64,000 nucleotides of DNA from Rossellomorea sp. AcN35-11 (lineage in GTDB: Bacteria; Bacillota; Bacilli; Bacillales; Bacillaceae_B): positions 124,001 to 188,000 of the forward strand of contig CP128836.1 of the NCBI GenBank assembly GCA_030388825.1, in the 5' to 3' direction. Below the pieces are notes generated by a model, which had not been told where the DNA came from, searched no databases, and worked only from the letters and a program-made list of their open reading frames with translations. The position numbers and the translations under genes were made by a program. Positions 34,574-42,679 of the stretch are shown here, piece by piece (within the stretch, counting starts at the first letter, position 1; each line of letters starts with the position of its first letter).

Positions 34574-35032
34574 TTATCGATTAGTAATTCTTCTCCCTAT
34601 ATCTTCATAAGTCATCTGATCATTTAGTAGATATGTTCCCAACTGAATCTTTCGCTCAAAGCCACTCTCACCTAAATACAGAGTAAAGTCATTCGCATCC
34701 TTTATAATCTTATTTCTGTAAAGTATGGCAGCTACTTCCTCAGAAGACATACCTTCAATGATGTTCAAGTCATATACTCTAATTATTTTTTCTGTTTCTT
34801 TAATTTGAACCTTTTCTTTTGGTTCAACCGACGGCTGCTTAATAACAACTTTCTGCTTCGGTTCATTACCTTCTTCAGTAACAACTAATCCTTGTTCTTC
34901 TAAATATGCTGTAGCTTTTGAAATTGATATTGGTTGTTCATTTTGCAGGGGAGGGCTAGAAAAATAAAAAAAGGAGATGACCACTGTTGAAAATAACATT
35001 CCTAATGACACACCACGCAGAAAAATCCTCAT
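34574..35032 (-). CDS. Paralogue: membrane-anchored MltG-N-like protein
   Basis: 152 residues with an N-terminal membrane helix (GVSLGMLFSTVVISFFYFSS), a Lys/Glu-rich linker, and the same C-terminal segment (LNIIEGMSSEEVAAILYRNK ... LGTYLLNDQMTYEDIGRRI). The two copies probably arose by tandem duplication. It starts inside the end of the preceding gene (ATGA overlap), indicating translational coupling. Confidence 0.65.
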   Translation of the reverse strand: MRIFLRGVSLGMLFSTVVISFFYFSSPPLQNEQPISISKATAYLEEQGLVVTEEGNEPKQKVVIKQPSVEPKEKVQIKETEKIIRVYDLNIIEGMSSEEVAAILYRNKIIKDANDFTLYLGESGFERKIQLGTYLLNDQMTYEDIGRRITNR

Positions 35033-35217
35033 TCTTCGATCTCCACCAATAGTTCTTCCTCTAATACCTTTAACCGGTTTTTAACCTTGTAAATATCAGC
35101 TGTATTTCGAATAATCTGTTCCTCTAATTCTTCTTCATGATTTGAACGTTTGAATCCGAAAGAGAGCAAATATAGAATTATCGAAAAAATCCCGATTGCT
35201 ATAAATACTGGAACCAT
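35029..35217 (-). CDS. Small membrane protein with coiled-coil tail
   Basis: 62 residues: one membrane helix (VFIAIGIFSIILYLLSFGF) and a charged helix (EEELEEQIIRNTADIYKVKN) ending in a LEEE-rich tail. Small anchored coiled-coil proteins such as SwrB also occur beside motility genes, but I see no specific match. First gene of a three-gene operon with a leader hairpin; RBS GAGGTGA precedes ATG 35217. Confidence 0.65.
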   Translation of the reverse strand: MVPVFIAIGIFSIILYLLSFGFKRSNHEEELEEQIIRNTADIYKVKNRLKVLEEELLVEIEE

Positions 35218-35239
35218 CGCGTCTTCACCTCTTCATAAA

Positions 35240-35331
35240 AATAAAAAAAGCACCGAGGAGGACCCTTTACAGAATCCGTCCCAGTGCTTCTGGTTATTAA
35301 CCATTATTTGTGATATTACGTATCATGTCAA
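35240..35331 (-). promoter_or_regulatory. Promoter and leader terminator of the MltG-like operon
   Basis: TTGACA (minus strand, 35326-35331) and an AATAAT about 18 bases on are followed by GAAGCACTGGGAC...GTCC...GGTGCTT (35249-35289) and seven T's, 25 bases before the first start codon. Confidence 0.75.
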
Positions 35332-35742
35332 CGGTAAGAACCTATCCCCTTAACAATTCGCATGAAGTCATGAAATCTAGAAAACAAATATTCTTTTGTT
35401 TCCTCCTCAAACTCTTCTTCTAGGAACGAATTTGCCAAAACAATAATATCTTTGTTTTGTTCGTCCCATTGCAGCAACCTAAGAAGTAAATTTTCATCTT
35501 TTCTGCGTTTAACGTATACATTTTGATACCTTAAAAACACAGACATATCTGAAAGCGGCGAACTTTCCTCAAAACTCAATACTAACCCGCAAAAACCCGC
35601 TTCATTAATGAAAAAAAATCGCGGTCTGTTCATCGTTAATCTTATGTTCTTTTAATACAGCATAATCATTATCCCAATGTGTAACAAACCAATCTTGTCC
35701 GAAATCCTCGTCTATCTTCTCTCGAATCTCCAACCGACTCAA
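35328..35742 (-). pseudogene. Hypothetical protein, frameshifted as given
   Basis: A frame starting at TTG 35742 (after GAGGTGAT) ends prematurely at a T8 run near 35616, and a second frame continues from there (FINEAGFCGLVLSFEE...). Removing one T joins them into a protein of about 138 residues. The sequence is acidic and mostly helical with no known motif. An isolated ATG at 35633 would give only the C-terminal 101 residues. One extra base in T8 suggests a sequencing indel. Confidence 0.6.
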
Positions 35743-35792
35743 TATAATATCACCTCATGAAGTCTGAACTACATCTCAACTGCGTTAACCAA

Positions 35793-37164
35793 TCAATAGA
35801 TCATCTCAGGTAGCGCATACACCATATTAAATTTCATATCGCTGCTAAATCTGCTCTCAGTAATAATGACATCAAACAATTCCTTGTACAATGGGTTTAA
35901 TTCAATTTCCTCTAATTGGAACTTCTCATATTTAAGCATTGCATACAAGACTGTTTTTTTATTCTTCAACAAACTCAATCCCTTATGTATGTAATTCAGA
36001 GCAGCCACTTTTATCGGAATTCCTCTTCAGTGATACCTTAGAAAGATACAAATATGATTGAGATTGAAGACTATTATGAACGGACCCATCCATCATACTG
36101 AGAAGATTTTTAGATAGTTCGTCCATTTGAGACGGATTATCCCTTCTCAACGACACAGAAATCAATACATTCATAGAGTACACTGCGAGGTTACGAAATT
36201 CTGGGGGTAGCTCCATAACTATTTTCATTAAATCTTCAAAAGCTTTATTAACACTCTCTTTATTTATTGCTTCTTGCCCTACAAACATGAAGTTTAGGAA
36301 ATATTCAAAGACCAAAACCCTCAATAATAAATCGTTTAATCCCATATCCCTTGATTTCTTTTTGACTAGAAAAGCTCGATCCATGGAACTGATTAGATCT
36401 CCCTCATAAAAATCTATTACCGCTAACAAAAATGTAGTAATATACTCATAATCCTGAACATTACTCAAGGATTCTGCATGCATCCTGGCCAGATCGTAAT
36501 CTCCCTTAATTATTAGAAAAACAGTGAGATTGAATTTAACCTTAGACACTTCACTTTGATATGCCTTTCTCCTGAATACAGCATCGGTTATTTCTTTTAA
36601 TGTGGTAGCAACTTTTTCTTTCTCGTTGTCTTTCAGAAGGATAGAGCACAGTAAATTCTTAGCCCTTATTTGAATAGCGCCATCAATTTCCCGCTTAGGA
36701 TTAGATTTTATTAAAACATTAATTGTTTCTACGCTTTTCTCAGTTTCTCCGATTTTATTGTAATAACACGCCCACAAGAAGTTAGTGATAAAGAAAAAAT
36801 CTTCAACATCAGTTGCTTCGTTCGAAAACTCTTCTAATTTCCGTTTAGACTCATTTAATAAACCTAACTGGAGAAGACTTTCTATTTCTTCAGCTTGACG
36901 CATCCATTTATCATACTTATTTCTATATTGAGCACTTATGGTGAACGGGGGAGCCTGTAAATCTTGTTCCATAACCCTTAGTCTTTCAGCAATAGCGGAG
37001 AGTTCAGTCGGTGTTGGATCTGTCTTCCCATTCTCTATATTGGACATCTTTCCTAATGAACAAATACCTTCAGCTAATTCTTTCAATGTCATATGCTTCT
37101 CTTTCCTTAACTTCCGTATCTTCTCTCCATTCACTTCAATATTTTGATTATTAGACAAATTCAA
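35793..37164 (-). pseudogene. XRE-type regulator with TPR domain, frameshifted as given
   Basis: The N-terminal XRE helix-turn-helix (residues about 10-65, GEKIRKLRKEKHMTLKELAE) is followed by a long helical repeat region, the layout of PlcR/Rap/AimR-like regulators that sense secreted peptides. One extra A in AAAA near 36017 shifts the frame; removing it joins NSDK to VAALNYIHKGLSLLKN and gives about 457 residues. No cognate peptide gene is obvious beside it. TTG 37164 follows GGAGGAAGTGA. Its promoter TATAAT lies about 40 bases upstream on the minus strand. Confidence 0.7.
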
Positions 37165-37320
37165 TCACTTCCTCCAAAATATTACATCTCTATCTTTTGT
37201 TATTATATATAATTTACCGATGAAAGAACATCATTTACTTAAATCGCACACAACAATTTTTTTCAAGCACAACATATTGTATCCCCTTGTCAACAAAAGG
37301 GGATTTTATGTTCATATATA
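37165..37320. promoter_or_regulatory. XRE gene promoter and ATCCCCTT inverted repeat
   Basis: A TATAAT (minus strand, about 37200) drives the regulator. ATCCCCTT...AAGGGGAT (about 37277-37300) lies about 115 bases before its start and may be its operator or a hairpin of a plus-strand transcript. Confidence 0.45.
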
Positions 37321-37354
37321 GTGATTAAAGGGAGGGGACACCTCTTTTATTAAC

Positions 37355-37498
37355 TTGACAGTATCCATGTTCTTAATACATAATAAATACAAATTCTAAT
37401 CGCAGAAAGTTCAATACATATTTTACCGAGTCGATGTGTGGCTGGAAGGACCAGAACATGTGGATTGCCCCTCGCAATCCGTGTGTTCTTTTTTAATT
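37355..37498 (+). ncRNA. Orphan leader-like small RNA (GGAAGGACC type)
   Basis: TTGACA (37355-37360) and CATAAT (37379-37384) form a good promoter with 18-base spacing. The transcript would end at a hairpin that begins GGAAGGACC and pairs AGAACATGTGGATTGC with GCAATCCGTGTGTTCT, then six T's (37441-37492). No start codon and RBS follow, so this leader-type element appears to stand alone as an RNA of about 100 bases. Confidence 0.55.
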
Positions 37499-37526
37499 GT
37501 CTTTTTTATCCTGTTGAAATTTTTAA

Positions 37527-37600
37527 TAAAGAAAAAGCGCATAAAAGAGGCCTCCATTCAAAAGAATGAAGGCCCCGCGCTGAAAAAAAGCTTTATTAAA
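37527..37600 (-). terminator. Minus-strand terminator hairpin
   Basis: GCGCGGGGCCTTCATTC...GAATGGAGGCCTC...GCGC followed by a T run on the minus strand (37538-37582). No minus-strand gene lies just upstream, so it may end a transcript antisense to the RNA region, or be another leader for the XRE gene. Confidence 0.5.
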
Positions 37601-37684
37601 TTAACATCATGATAACACAATAATTGAGAACCTTCAACTACTAATTAACAGTTAAAGAATTTCTAGCCACATACGACAAAATAT

Positions 37685-37838
37685 GCTAAAATATAACTGC
37701 GCTGAAAATAAGTAGAGGATCCATATCCTTGGACAGGGGATTCGTGTACCCATTTTTACACGATTAACCACCAAGAGGAATATGTCTGATCCTAGACTTT
37801 TTTCGGCGCACACGGAGACGTGATGCGCTTTTTTTATT
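37685..37838 (+). ncRNA. Structured RNA with mutually exclusive stem and terminator
   Basis: TGCTAAAAT (37685-37692) precedes a rod-like fold. A closing stem of about 24 positions with three mismatches pairs 37698-37721 with 37788-37810, inside it CATATCC.TTGG pairs with CCAAGAGGAATATG, then a purine-rich bubble and a TCGTGT/ACACGA end loop. The terminator that follows (37806-37828 plus seven T's) reuses GCGCA of the closing stem, so the two folds exclude each other, as in riboswitches and attenuators. It lies upstream of the candidate rep gene. The ligand or trigger is unknown. Confidence 0.6.
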
Positions 37839-38177
37839 GCATCAAACGGCCTATTGAATTTTCGAACTAAAAGAAAAAAGTTGACTGCACCAACAGCCAA
37901 CCAGATCTTTTAGAGCAACAAAAGTAACCAGCTTTTGTTGCGATCATGAGCACCAACTCATGAGATATTTAGCGATTAAGTTAAGAAAACTAGATAAAAA
38001 ACAAGAACTCTCAAAAAAACAGATGTTGAGAGGCGTGTTTCTTATTGTCTTTTTCTAACTTAATTATATCGCTAAAACCTCTATAAATCAAGGAAAAACA
38101 CCGTTTTAATACATATATTGTTGCTTATTTTTTATTGAATTTCGCACATTTCACACTACGAAAAGGAGGGAAAAAGA
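37839..38177 (+). promoter_or_regulatory. Inverted repeats upstream of the candidate rep gene
   Basis: AGCAACAAAAG...CTTTTGTTGC (about 37913-37941), CATGAG...CTCATG (about 37946-37963) and a long imperfect repeat starting TTTAGCGAT-TAAGTTA and ending TAACTTA-AT...ATCGCTAAA (about 37967-38076) fill this stretch. Such clustered palindromes between a regulatory RNA and a rep gene suit replication control or an origin. A 32-codon frame within the long repeat has no RBS. Confidence 0.5.
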
Positions 38178-39704
38178 TTGAGTTTTAGCATACATACCGC
38201 GAAGTTAGACAGAACATTACTTAGAGACTTCCCAATGAAACAGTTAAACATTTCTCAAACCGCTTTAAATTTAATCTTTCACCTAACTCCTTTAGTAGAT
38301 CGTGACGGACGCATCCACTTGGACAAAGAGGTTGTAAGGAAAAAGATGTATTGTGACCGACGCGAATTCCTTAAAGCATTAAATGAGTTACGTGAAACTA
38401 CATACAAAGGAAAGAAACTACTAACTTACGAAAATGGTTATTATGTTTCTCATTTCCACCTGCCTACAAAAGGGGAAGACTCCTACCTTAAACATATCCC
38501 ATTTTATAATTCAGCAGATTTCCAAAACCTATCTAAAAACCAGACTCGTCTATTCCTATACATCGCAACAAACAATGTAATGAATCAATTTACACGAGTC
38601 GCTGTTGAAAACCTGTACAAAAACACGCTACATGACCAGGAGTACGGACTAAATATTTACGATAGCTATAAAGATATGGCTGAAGACCTTTTCTTCCTTA
38701 TCGATAAAGGCTATATTTCTGTACGATTCGAAGGTCAAAAAGAAGTAATCAACAATAACTCACTCAACTATAAGTCCGTTTTCCATAGAACTTTTGGATT
38801 CAAAAACAATAAAAAAGCACGCACAAGCAAATACTTCAAACAGAAACACAAATTGGACCTGAAAGTGAACCCTTCTTTGTTTAATAAGGAAGCAATTAAA
38901 AATGAAGCTGGTAAGGCGGAGCTTCGCTTATTAGCCGACCGTTATCACATGTGCCATGAAGACATAAAAGGGGAAACATTTAATTTCATCATCGGAAGAA
39001 AGAAATCATTGATGGAACAGTTCGGCATAGCCGGACTTGAAATGTATAGAACATCACTTCAAAAATATTTCAAAGAGAAAAACGAAAACATCATTTATTA
39101 TGATCTTGTTGGTAAAGCCGAAAACACCTTCACTGACTTCTATTTATTAGAAGAAATTAAGAAGGTTATTTTGAGCGCCCTTGAAAATGCAGCAGGGGAC
39201 GGGTTAACCAACAATACTTTGGCATACTCTTTTAAAGAAAATCACATTGCTTCTCTTATTAAATACTGGATCTCAAACACAGCTGATGAACATAAAATAT
39301 TAATCGATCAAGATATTCAACAAATCGAAGATGCTCATGAGTTGTTATCAGGTCTGGCAGCTGAAGAACCTTGGACAGGCCTATCAAAATCAATCCAAGC
39401 TACATACGCTGTTCACGAATCCAAATTACAAGAAATTTTTAGAATAGAATGTATCAAGGCCGGCATTCACCAGCCTCACGAGCTGTTAGCAGAGATAGAC
39501 TCTAAGGAACTTATTGTTTCATTAGCTTCTAAATCGCTACTTTCTAGACATAAATATCTTGAAGAAGAAGCGAACGAATTAAAACAAATTGTTCGTTTCT
39601 TTAGGAAAAAACACATTCCACTTTCTAAGCGACTCGAAGAAAGACAAGATGAAGAACAAAAACCGGCAGTCAAGAGAATTGACCCTCGCACTTGGCTGTA
39701 CTAG
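38178..39704 (+). CDS. Candidate plasmid replication initiator
   Basis: 508 residues with no transmembrane segments. The first 100 residues (LNISQTALNLIFHLTPLVDRDGRI ... VVRKKMYCDRREFLKALNEL) look like a winged-helix domain, and a second such unit may follow near residues 120-200, as in initiators that bind iterons. I do not recognise a specific Rep family. Support is positional: palindromes and a regulatory RNA precede it, and 12-bp iterons follow. TTG 38178 is preceded by a strong AAAGGAGG. Confidence 0.5.
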   Translation: MSFSIHTAKLDRTLLRDFPMKQLNISQTALNLIFHLTPLVDRDGRIHLDKEVVRKKMYCDRREFLKALNELRETTYKGKKLLTYENGYYVSHFHLPTKGEDSYLKHIPFYNSADFQNLSKNQTRLFLYIATNNVMNQFTRVAVENLYKNTLHDQEYGLNIYDSYKDMAEDLFFLIDKGYISVRFEGQKEVINNNSLNYKSVFHRTFGFKNNKKARTSKYFKQKHKLDLKVNPSLFNKEAIKNEAGKAELRLLADRYHMCHEDIKGETFNFIIGRKKSLMEQFGIAGLEMYRTSLQKYFKEKNENIIYYDLVGKAENTFTDFYLLEEIKKVILSALENAAGDGLTNNTLAYSFKENHIASLIKYWISNTADEHKILIDQDIQQIEDAHELLSGLAAEEPWTGLSKSIQATYAVHESKLQEIFRIECIKAGIHQPHELLAEIDSKELIVSLASKSLLSRHKYLEEEANELKQIVRFFRKKHIPLSKRLEERQDEEQKPAVKRIDPRTWLY

Positions 39705-39818
39705 CACTAAGCTGTTGCACTTATTTTTCAAAATAAGATGCTAACGGCTTATTAGTATTGTATTTTCATCCCTCATACAACTACAAAGCCATAATCACTG
39801 AAGATTAAACCACATGGA

Positions 39819-39860
39819 AAGCCAGTTCTAATTCCGTTAAGGAAAGAACTGGTTTTTTTA
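39819..39860 (+). terminator. Terminator of the rep candidate
   Basis: CCAGTTCT...AGAACTGG (39822-39852) followed by seven T's. It lies 115 bases beyond the stop codon. Confidence 0.75.
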
Positions 39861-40031
39861 CGTTCACAACTACCATTTTATTGAAAGTCAAAGCAATTAT
39901 AAGCTTTTGCTTTTCTACTAAAACTGGTCGTAAATCCATTACTTGCTGGTTTTATAAATTTTAGTCCTCTGAAATAATTTAAAAAGGGGCGTAAGCGGGC
40001 AACCAGAAGAATACCCTGTAATCTGAAAAAT

Positions 40032-40073
40032 ATAAAAAAACGCGGAACTCTTGCTATGCAATGGATCCGCGTG
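40032..40073 (-). terminator. Isolated minus-strand terminator
   Basis: CGCGGATCC...GTTCCGCG followed by seven T's on the minus strand, with no minus-strand gene nearby. It would stop transcription coming leftward from the iteron region, possibly an antisense RNA to rep. Confidence 0.5.
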
Positions 40074-40105
40074 CCAAAACAACGAACTTTATAGATTCTT
40101 AATAT

Positions 40106-40153
40106 GTTTTGTTATGAGTTTTGTTATGAGGTTTGTTATGAAGTTTGTTATTT
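40106..40153 (+). repeat. Four 12-bp direct repeats (iteron-like)
   Basis: Four tandem copies of GTTTTGTTATGA with small changes lie at 12-base spacing, about 400 bases after the rep candidate. A palindrome ATCTGTTTT...AAAACAGAT follows at about 40172-40193, then very AT-rich DNA. Helically spaced direct repeats next to a rep gene and an AT-rich stretch are typical of an iteron origin, though four short copies are few. Confidence 0.55.
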
Positions 40154-40235
40154 GAACTGTAATAAGAACTGTCATCTGTTTTAACGAAAACAGATACCTG
40201 ATTCTTCATTATCATTCTTTATTCATTTTGATTTA

Positions 40236-40366
40236 TGCTATAATAAGTTTTGACAATTGCTTCATACATATTATGATTGATTAAAACAAATTCATACCTA
40301 TAAAAAATTCGGAAGCACCGATATGCAGGGAACTTAAACAACCCCTGTGTATCGGTGTTTTTCTAT
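40236..40366 (+). promoter_or_regulatory. Promoter and leader terminator of the 40386 exonuclease
   Basis: Extended -10 TGCTATAAT (40236-40244) is followed about 65 bases later by CGGAAGCACCGATATGCAGGG pairing with CCCTGTGTATCGGTG (40310-40359) and a T run, then the RBS. The rep terminator lies far upstream. Confidence 0.75.
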
Positions 40367-40385
40367 TTGTCAGGAGTTGTATGGA

Positions 40386-40997
40386 ATGAAACGTCTCAAC
40401 CGAATACCACCCAAAAGGAAGTACGCACTTTTTTATGAAACTGAGTTCACTTGTTACGAAAACAGCAATGCTGCACCTGAAGGTTTTTATAACGAACCTA
40501 TAGAGATCGCTTTAAAAGTTGTCGATCTAGAAACCGGCAAACCAGTCAAATACTACGAAACAATGATAAAGCCAGATGCTTTCCCAACATTAAGTGTTTT
40601 TTGTAAACAACTCACACGAATAAAACAAAGCGAAGTTGATAATGGTGTCCCATTTGAACAGTTGATAAACGAGCTAACGGAAATTTACGAAACTTACAAC
40701 CCTTATATTGTTACCTGGAGTCACCGCGACAAAGAATGGCTTATGCAGGCTTGCAGCAAGGCTAATGTACCATTTCCACTTGGCCCTTTTTCCATTCATT
40801 TAGATATGGCAAACGAATTTAAAATCTTCAGCAGGATTCCAAGACATATTACCCTTAGAGAAGCCTTCGAATTTATGGGGATCAGAGATAACCTTGCTCA
40901 CAGGGCAGGGGACGAACTCTATAAATTGGTTCGTCTTTTTGAACATATGAGAAAAGAAAGATGGACACCAGTTTCTAAAATTCTCAAGATCAGTTGA
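40386..40997 (+). CDS. DEDDh 3'-5' exonuclease (KapD/ERI-1-like)
   Basis: 203 residues. Motif I is modified to LFYETEFTCYE, where the first acidic residue of DxE is replaced (YETEF), motif II is YIVTWSHRDKEWL, and motif III is NLAHRAGDELYKLV, which retains HxAxxD. The family includes KapD, an inhibitor of sporulation kinase, and RNA-trimming nucleases. ATG 40386 follows AGGAGT. It probably forms a unit with the following zinc-repeat gene, whose start is 18 bases beyond its stop. Confidence 0.65.
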   Translation: MKRLNRIPPKRKYALFYETEFTCYENSNAAPEGFYNEPIEIALKVVDLETGKPVKYYETMIKPDAFPTLSVFCKQLTRIKQSEVDNGVPFEQLINELTEIYETYNPYIVTWSHRDKEWLMQACSKANVPFPLGPFSIHLDMANEFKIFSRIPRHITLREAFEFMGIRDNLAHRAGDELYKLVRLFEHMRKERWTPVSKILKIS

Positions 40998-41014
40998 AAG
41001 GAAGAACATATACA

Positions 41015-41380
41015 TTGAAAGTATGCAGCGTAAAAGGATGTACTCGGGAACCACGGACCAGAATGCTATGCCAGGCCCATTACGCAAGAATGAAAAAATA
41101 CGGAGATCCTACTATCGGGGGACCTCTTCGAAGCAAAACTTCAAGAGAAGGGCCTTGCAAAGTGGATGGATGCATGGAAAGAATTTTCGCGCGGAAACTC
41201 TGCCAAAAGCATCATAGGCGCTGGATAAGACACGATAATCCCACCAAGAGAATGAACATTTCAAATAAAGGTCTTATTTGTAAGGAAGACTGTAATAACA
41301 AAGCAAGAACTAAAGGGTATTGCTCTGTTCACTACGCCAAATTTTATCGACAACAACTATCGATGAAACAAGCCAAATGA
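41015..41380 (+). CDS. Small protein with three cysteine/histidine zinc repeats
   Basis: 121 residues made of three similar units, each with a C-x3/4-C ... C-x2-H pattern: CSVKGCTREPRTRMLCQAHY, CKVDGCMERIFARKLCQKHH and CKEDCNNKARTKGYCSVHY. These look like small zinc-binding fingers found in phage HNH-type proteins, without the HNH site itself. TTG 41015 follows AAAGGAAG; an upstream in-frame ATG at 40994 overlaps the exonuclease. It lies directly before flgB. Function unknown. Confidence 0.65.
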   Translation: MKVCSVKGCTREPRTRMLCQAHYARMKKYGDPTIGGPLRSKTSREGPCKVDGCMERIFARKLCQKHHRRWIRHDNPTKRMNISNKGLICKEDCNNKARTKGYCSVHYAKFYRQQLSMKQAK

Positions 41381-41421
41381 AGGTTTCATCTAAATATATA
41401 AATTTATAAGGAGGCTACATC

Positions 41422-41802
41422 TTGCTTTTCTCCAATGCTATCCAATCATTAGAAAGAGGCCTTGATTATTCATCAGCACGAAACAGAGCCATTTCTAATA
41501 ATATCGCCAATGTTGATACACCAGGTTACAAAGCTCAAAAGGTTTCTTTCGAAGAACATTTGAATTCAGCTTCTAATCTGCAAGCTAAAAAAAGCGATCA
41601 ACGGCACATTTCATTTAAAGGGCCCTCTACACCCTTTATTGATTTTCCTAAAGGGAGTTCGTATCAACATAACGGTAACGGTGTAGATATAGATTACGAA
41701 ATGGCTGAATTAGCAAAGAATCAAATTTACTACCATACCAACACAGATTTATTAAAGAGTAAGTTCACCAGTTTAAAACAAAGTATAGGGAGTGGTCGCT
41801 AA
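41422..41802 (+). CDS. flgB: Flagellar rod protein FlgB
   Basis: A proximal rod subunit, exported by the flagellar type III system. The 126-residue protein has the family N-terminus (RAISNNIANVDTPGYKAQKV) and helical C-terminus (YEMAELAKNQIYYHTNTDLL). TTG 41422 follows AAGGAGG. It begins the fla cluster and overlaps flgC by one base (TAATG). No clear separate promoter is visible, so it may be read from the exonuclease promoter. Confidence 0.92.
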   Translation: MLFSNAIQSLERGLDYSSARNRAISNNIANVDTPGYKAQKVSFEEHLNSASNLQAKKSDQRHISFKGPSTPFIDFPKGSSYQHNGNGVDIDYEMAELAKNQIYYHTNTDLLKSKFTSLKQSIGSGR

Positions 41803-42248
41803 TGGCATTCTTTAGCGGAATGAACACATCAGCATCAGCTTTAACAGCACAGAGACTTCGGATGGATGTGGTCTCCTCAAATATTGCTAACTCCAATTCA
41901 ACAAGAGCTTCATTAGAAGACGGAGAATGGCAGCCATATCGTAGAAAAATGGTAACTATGCAACAACAAACGAATAAGTTTGATAGTTACCTTGATAAAG
42001 CGATGGGAAAGGGAAGCGGACAAGGAGTCCAAGTAAATAGGATTAAAGAGGATCAAACCCCATTCAAAATGGTATTCAATCCGCAACACCCAGATGCAAA
42101 TGAAGAGGGTTATGTAGAAATGCCTAATGTTGATCCTTTAAAAGAAATGGTAGATCTAATGAGCGCAACTCGTTCATACGAAGCCAACATAACAGCTTTT
42201 AACGCCAACAAAGGCATGATGATGAAAGCACTAGAGCTAGGGAGGTAA
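41802..42248 (+). CDS. flgC: Flagellar rod protein FlgC
   Basis: 148-residue proximal rod subunit with the conserved LTAQRLRMDVVSSNIANSNST start and YVEMPNVDPLKEMVDLMSAT C-terminal segment. Start overlaps the flgB stop. Length normal. Confidence 0.93.
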   Translation: MAFFSGMNTSASALTAQRLRMDVVSSNIANSNSTRASLEDGEWQPYRRKMVTMQQQTNKFDSYLDKAMGKGSGQGVQVNRIKEDQTPFKMVFNPQHPDANEEGYVEMPNVDPLKEMVDLMSATRSYEANITAFNANKGMMMKALELGR

Positions 42249-42252
42249 TTAG

Positions 42253-42552
42253 ATGGATAACGGAATTAATAAGGTAAACGGTATAATTAATCCCACTCCA
42301 GTGAAACACAGCAAGAGGGTAGGGGAGATCCACGAAAACTTCGGACAAACACTCAATCAAGCTATTCAAAAAGTAAATCACTCGCAATTGCAATCCGATG
42401 AAATACTTGTTAAGTTTGTATCAGGAGAGGTCACGAACATACATGATGTCATGATTGCTACACAAAAGGCGGGTATTACAAGGCAGCTAACAATTGAAGT
42501 TAGAGATAAAGCCGTGGATGCTTATAAAGAAATTATGCGCATGCAGATTTAA
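42253..42552 (+). CDS. fliE: Flagellar hook-basal body protein FliE
   Basis: 99 residues; FliE links the MS ring to the rod. The C-terminal helix (VTNIHDVMIATQKAGITRQL) is the family signature. It starts five bases after flgC and is the last gene before the internal leader terminator preceding fliF. Confidence 0.9.
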   Translation: MDNGINKVNGIINPTPVKHSKRVGEIHENFGQTLNQAIQKVNHSQLQSDEILVKFVSGEVTNIHDVMIATQKAGITRQLTIEVRDKAVDAYKEIMRMQI

Positions 42553-42559
42553 CTAATTC

Positions 42560-42657
42560 TCTCTTATAAAAAATGTACGATCTATTTGAATAATACAGAC
42601 GACGGAGAAGCACTCCCAAATAACCGCACGAAAACCGTGCGTATTTGGGGTGCTTTT
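42560..42657 (+). promoter_or_regulatory. Leader-type terminator between fliE and fliF
   Basis: GAAGCACTCCCAAATAACCGCACG pairs with CGTGCGTATTTGGGGTGCTT (42607-42654; quoted arms split here into their stems) and is followed by five T's, 22 bases before the fliF start. An AATAAT-type -10 lies near 42590 but is weak. In B. subtilis no terminator lies at this point of the operon, so transcription to fliF must either start here or read through. Confidence 0.65.
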
Positions 42658-42679
42658 TATTTATTTTTGGGGGAATTCC

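Noticed and set aside
37685..37838. 6S RNA
   Set aside because: The rod-and-bubble outline is similar, but it is shorter than usual, lacks recognisable conserved sequence, and has the overlapping terminator stem of an attenuator.
37961..38059. A 32-codon frame MRYLAIKLRKLDKKQELSKK... with a hydrophobic end, toxin-like
   Set aside because: No RBS, and it coincides with a long inverted repeat that explains its composition.
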